Source: Isochrysis galbana (Eukaryota; Haptophyta; Isochrysidales; Isochrysidaceae). From it: DNA of 64,000 nucleotides. The notes under the pieces are model-generated. The model was given only the letters and a program-made list of their open reading frames with translations, was not told the DNA's origin and did not search any database. This document shows positions 63,894-64,000 of the stretch, piece by piece (within the stretch, counting starts at the first letter, position 1; every line of letters starts with the position of its first letter). The position numbers and the translations under genes were made by a program. The stretch covers positions 9,005,881 through 9,069,880 of the forward strand of contig CM030931.1 of assembly GCA_018136815.1 (NCBI GenBank). Reading direction: 5' to 3'.

Positions 63894-64000
63894 CTGCACG
63901 ACATATACCAGCGTTTGGGGTGAGCCTTACGCCAGGCGAGGGGACGAACGACGGCCCCGCGACGAGTCAAGGGCACACTGCTTGCCCATCGAGAAGCACA

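Overview
This window is nuclear DNA of a unicellular eukaryote, most likely a GC-rich marine alga of haptophyte type. The lineage is an inference. Several genes are split by short GT-AG introns with donors such as GTGCGC, GTGCGT and GTGAGT. A plant/algal LL-diaminopimelate aminotransferase runs off the right edge. A BBIP1 gene (BBSome subunit) implies a cilium or flagellum. Proline-serine-rich extracellular regions, Cys-rich lectin-like tails and long CT/GA microsatellites also fit. No bacterial operon, phage, CRISPR array or functional tRNA/rRNA gene was seen.

Layout. 1-2 kb: no gene. 1961-4035 (-): La-like RNA-binding protein with three xRRM-like units. 4.1-6.5 kb: repeats around a broken retrotransposon integrase. 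6771-9830 (-): large coiled-coil protein. 11380-12478 (+): CSRNP-like protein. 13583-16275 (-): fucosyltransferase-like enzyme with a Cys-rich tail. 17084-18073 (+): polytopic membrane protein. 20485-22731 (-): secreted kelch-like protein. 22.9-27.7 kb: microsatellite, MITE, SINE-like and retroelement debris. 27771-29303 (-): kelch-repeat protein. 31028-37968 (+): receptor-like protein with an intracellular ADP-ribosyltransferase domain, the standout of the window. 40041-40843 (+): jacalin-like lectin. 42273-44497 (-): VPS4 AAA ATPase. 46696-50766 (-): large protein with a CCHC-like N-terminus and PGQ-type beta repeats. 53528-58054 (-): armadillo/coiled-coil/IQ protein, divergent from BBIP1 at 58864-59064 (+). 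59-62.6 kb: retroelement fragments. 63561-63893 (-): last exon of LL-DAP aminotransferase.

The genes do not form a pathway. Themes are the cell surface (receptor, lectin, fucosyltransferase-like enzyme, secreted kelch protein), membrane and ciliary traffic (VPS4, BBIP1, perhaps the Arm/IQ protein) and RNA binding (La). Most genes have a pyrimidine-rich coding-strand leader just before the ATG. An identical 20-mer, AGTACTCTAGTACTCTAGAG, lies upstream of two genes about 28 kb apart. Intron positions were assigned by hand from splice consensus, reading frame and family conservation, and need transcript support.
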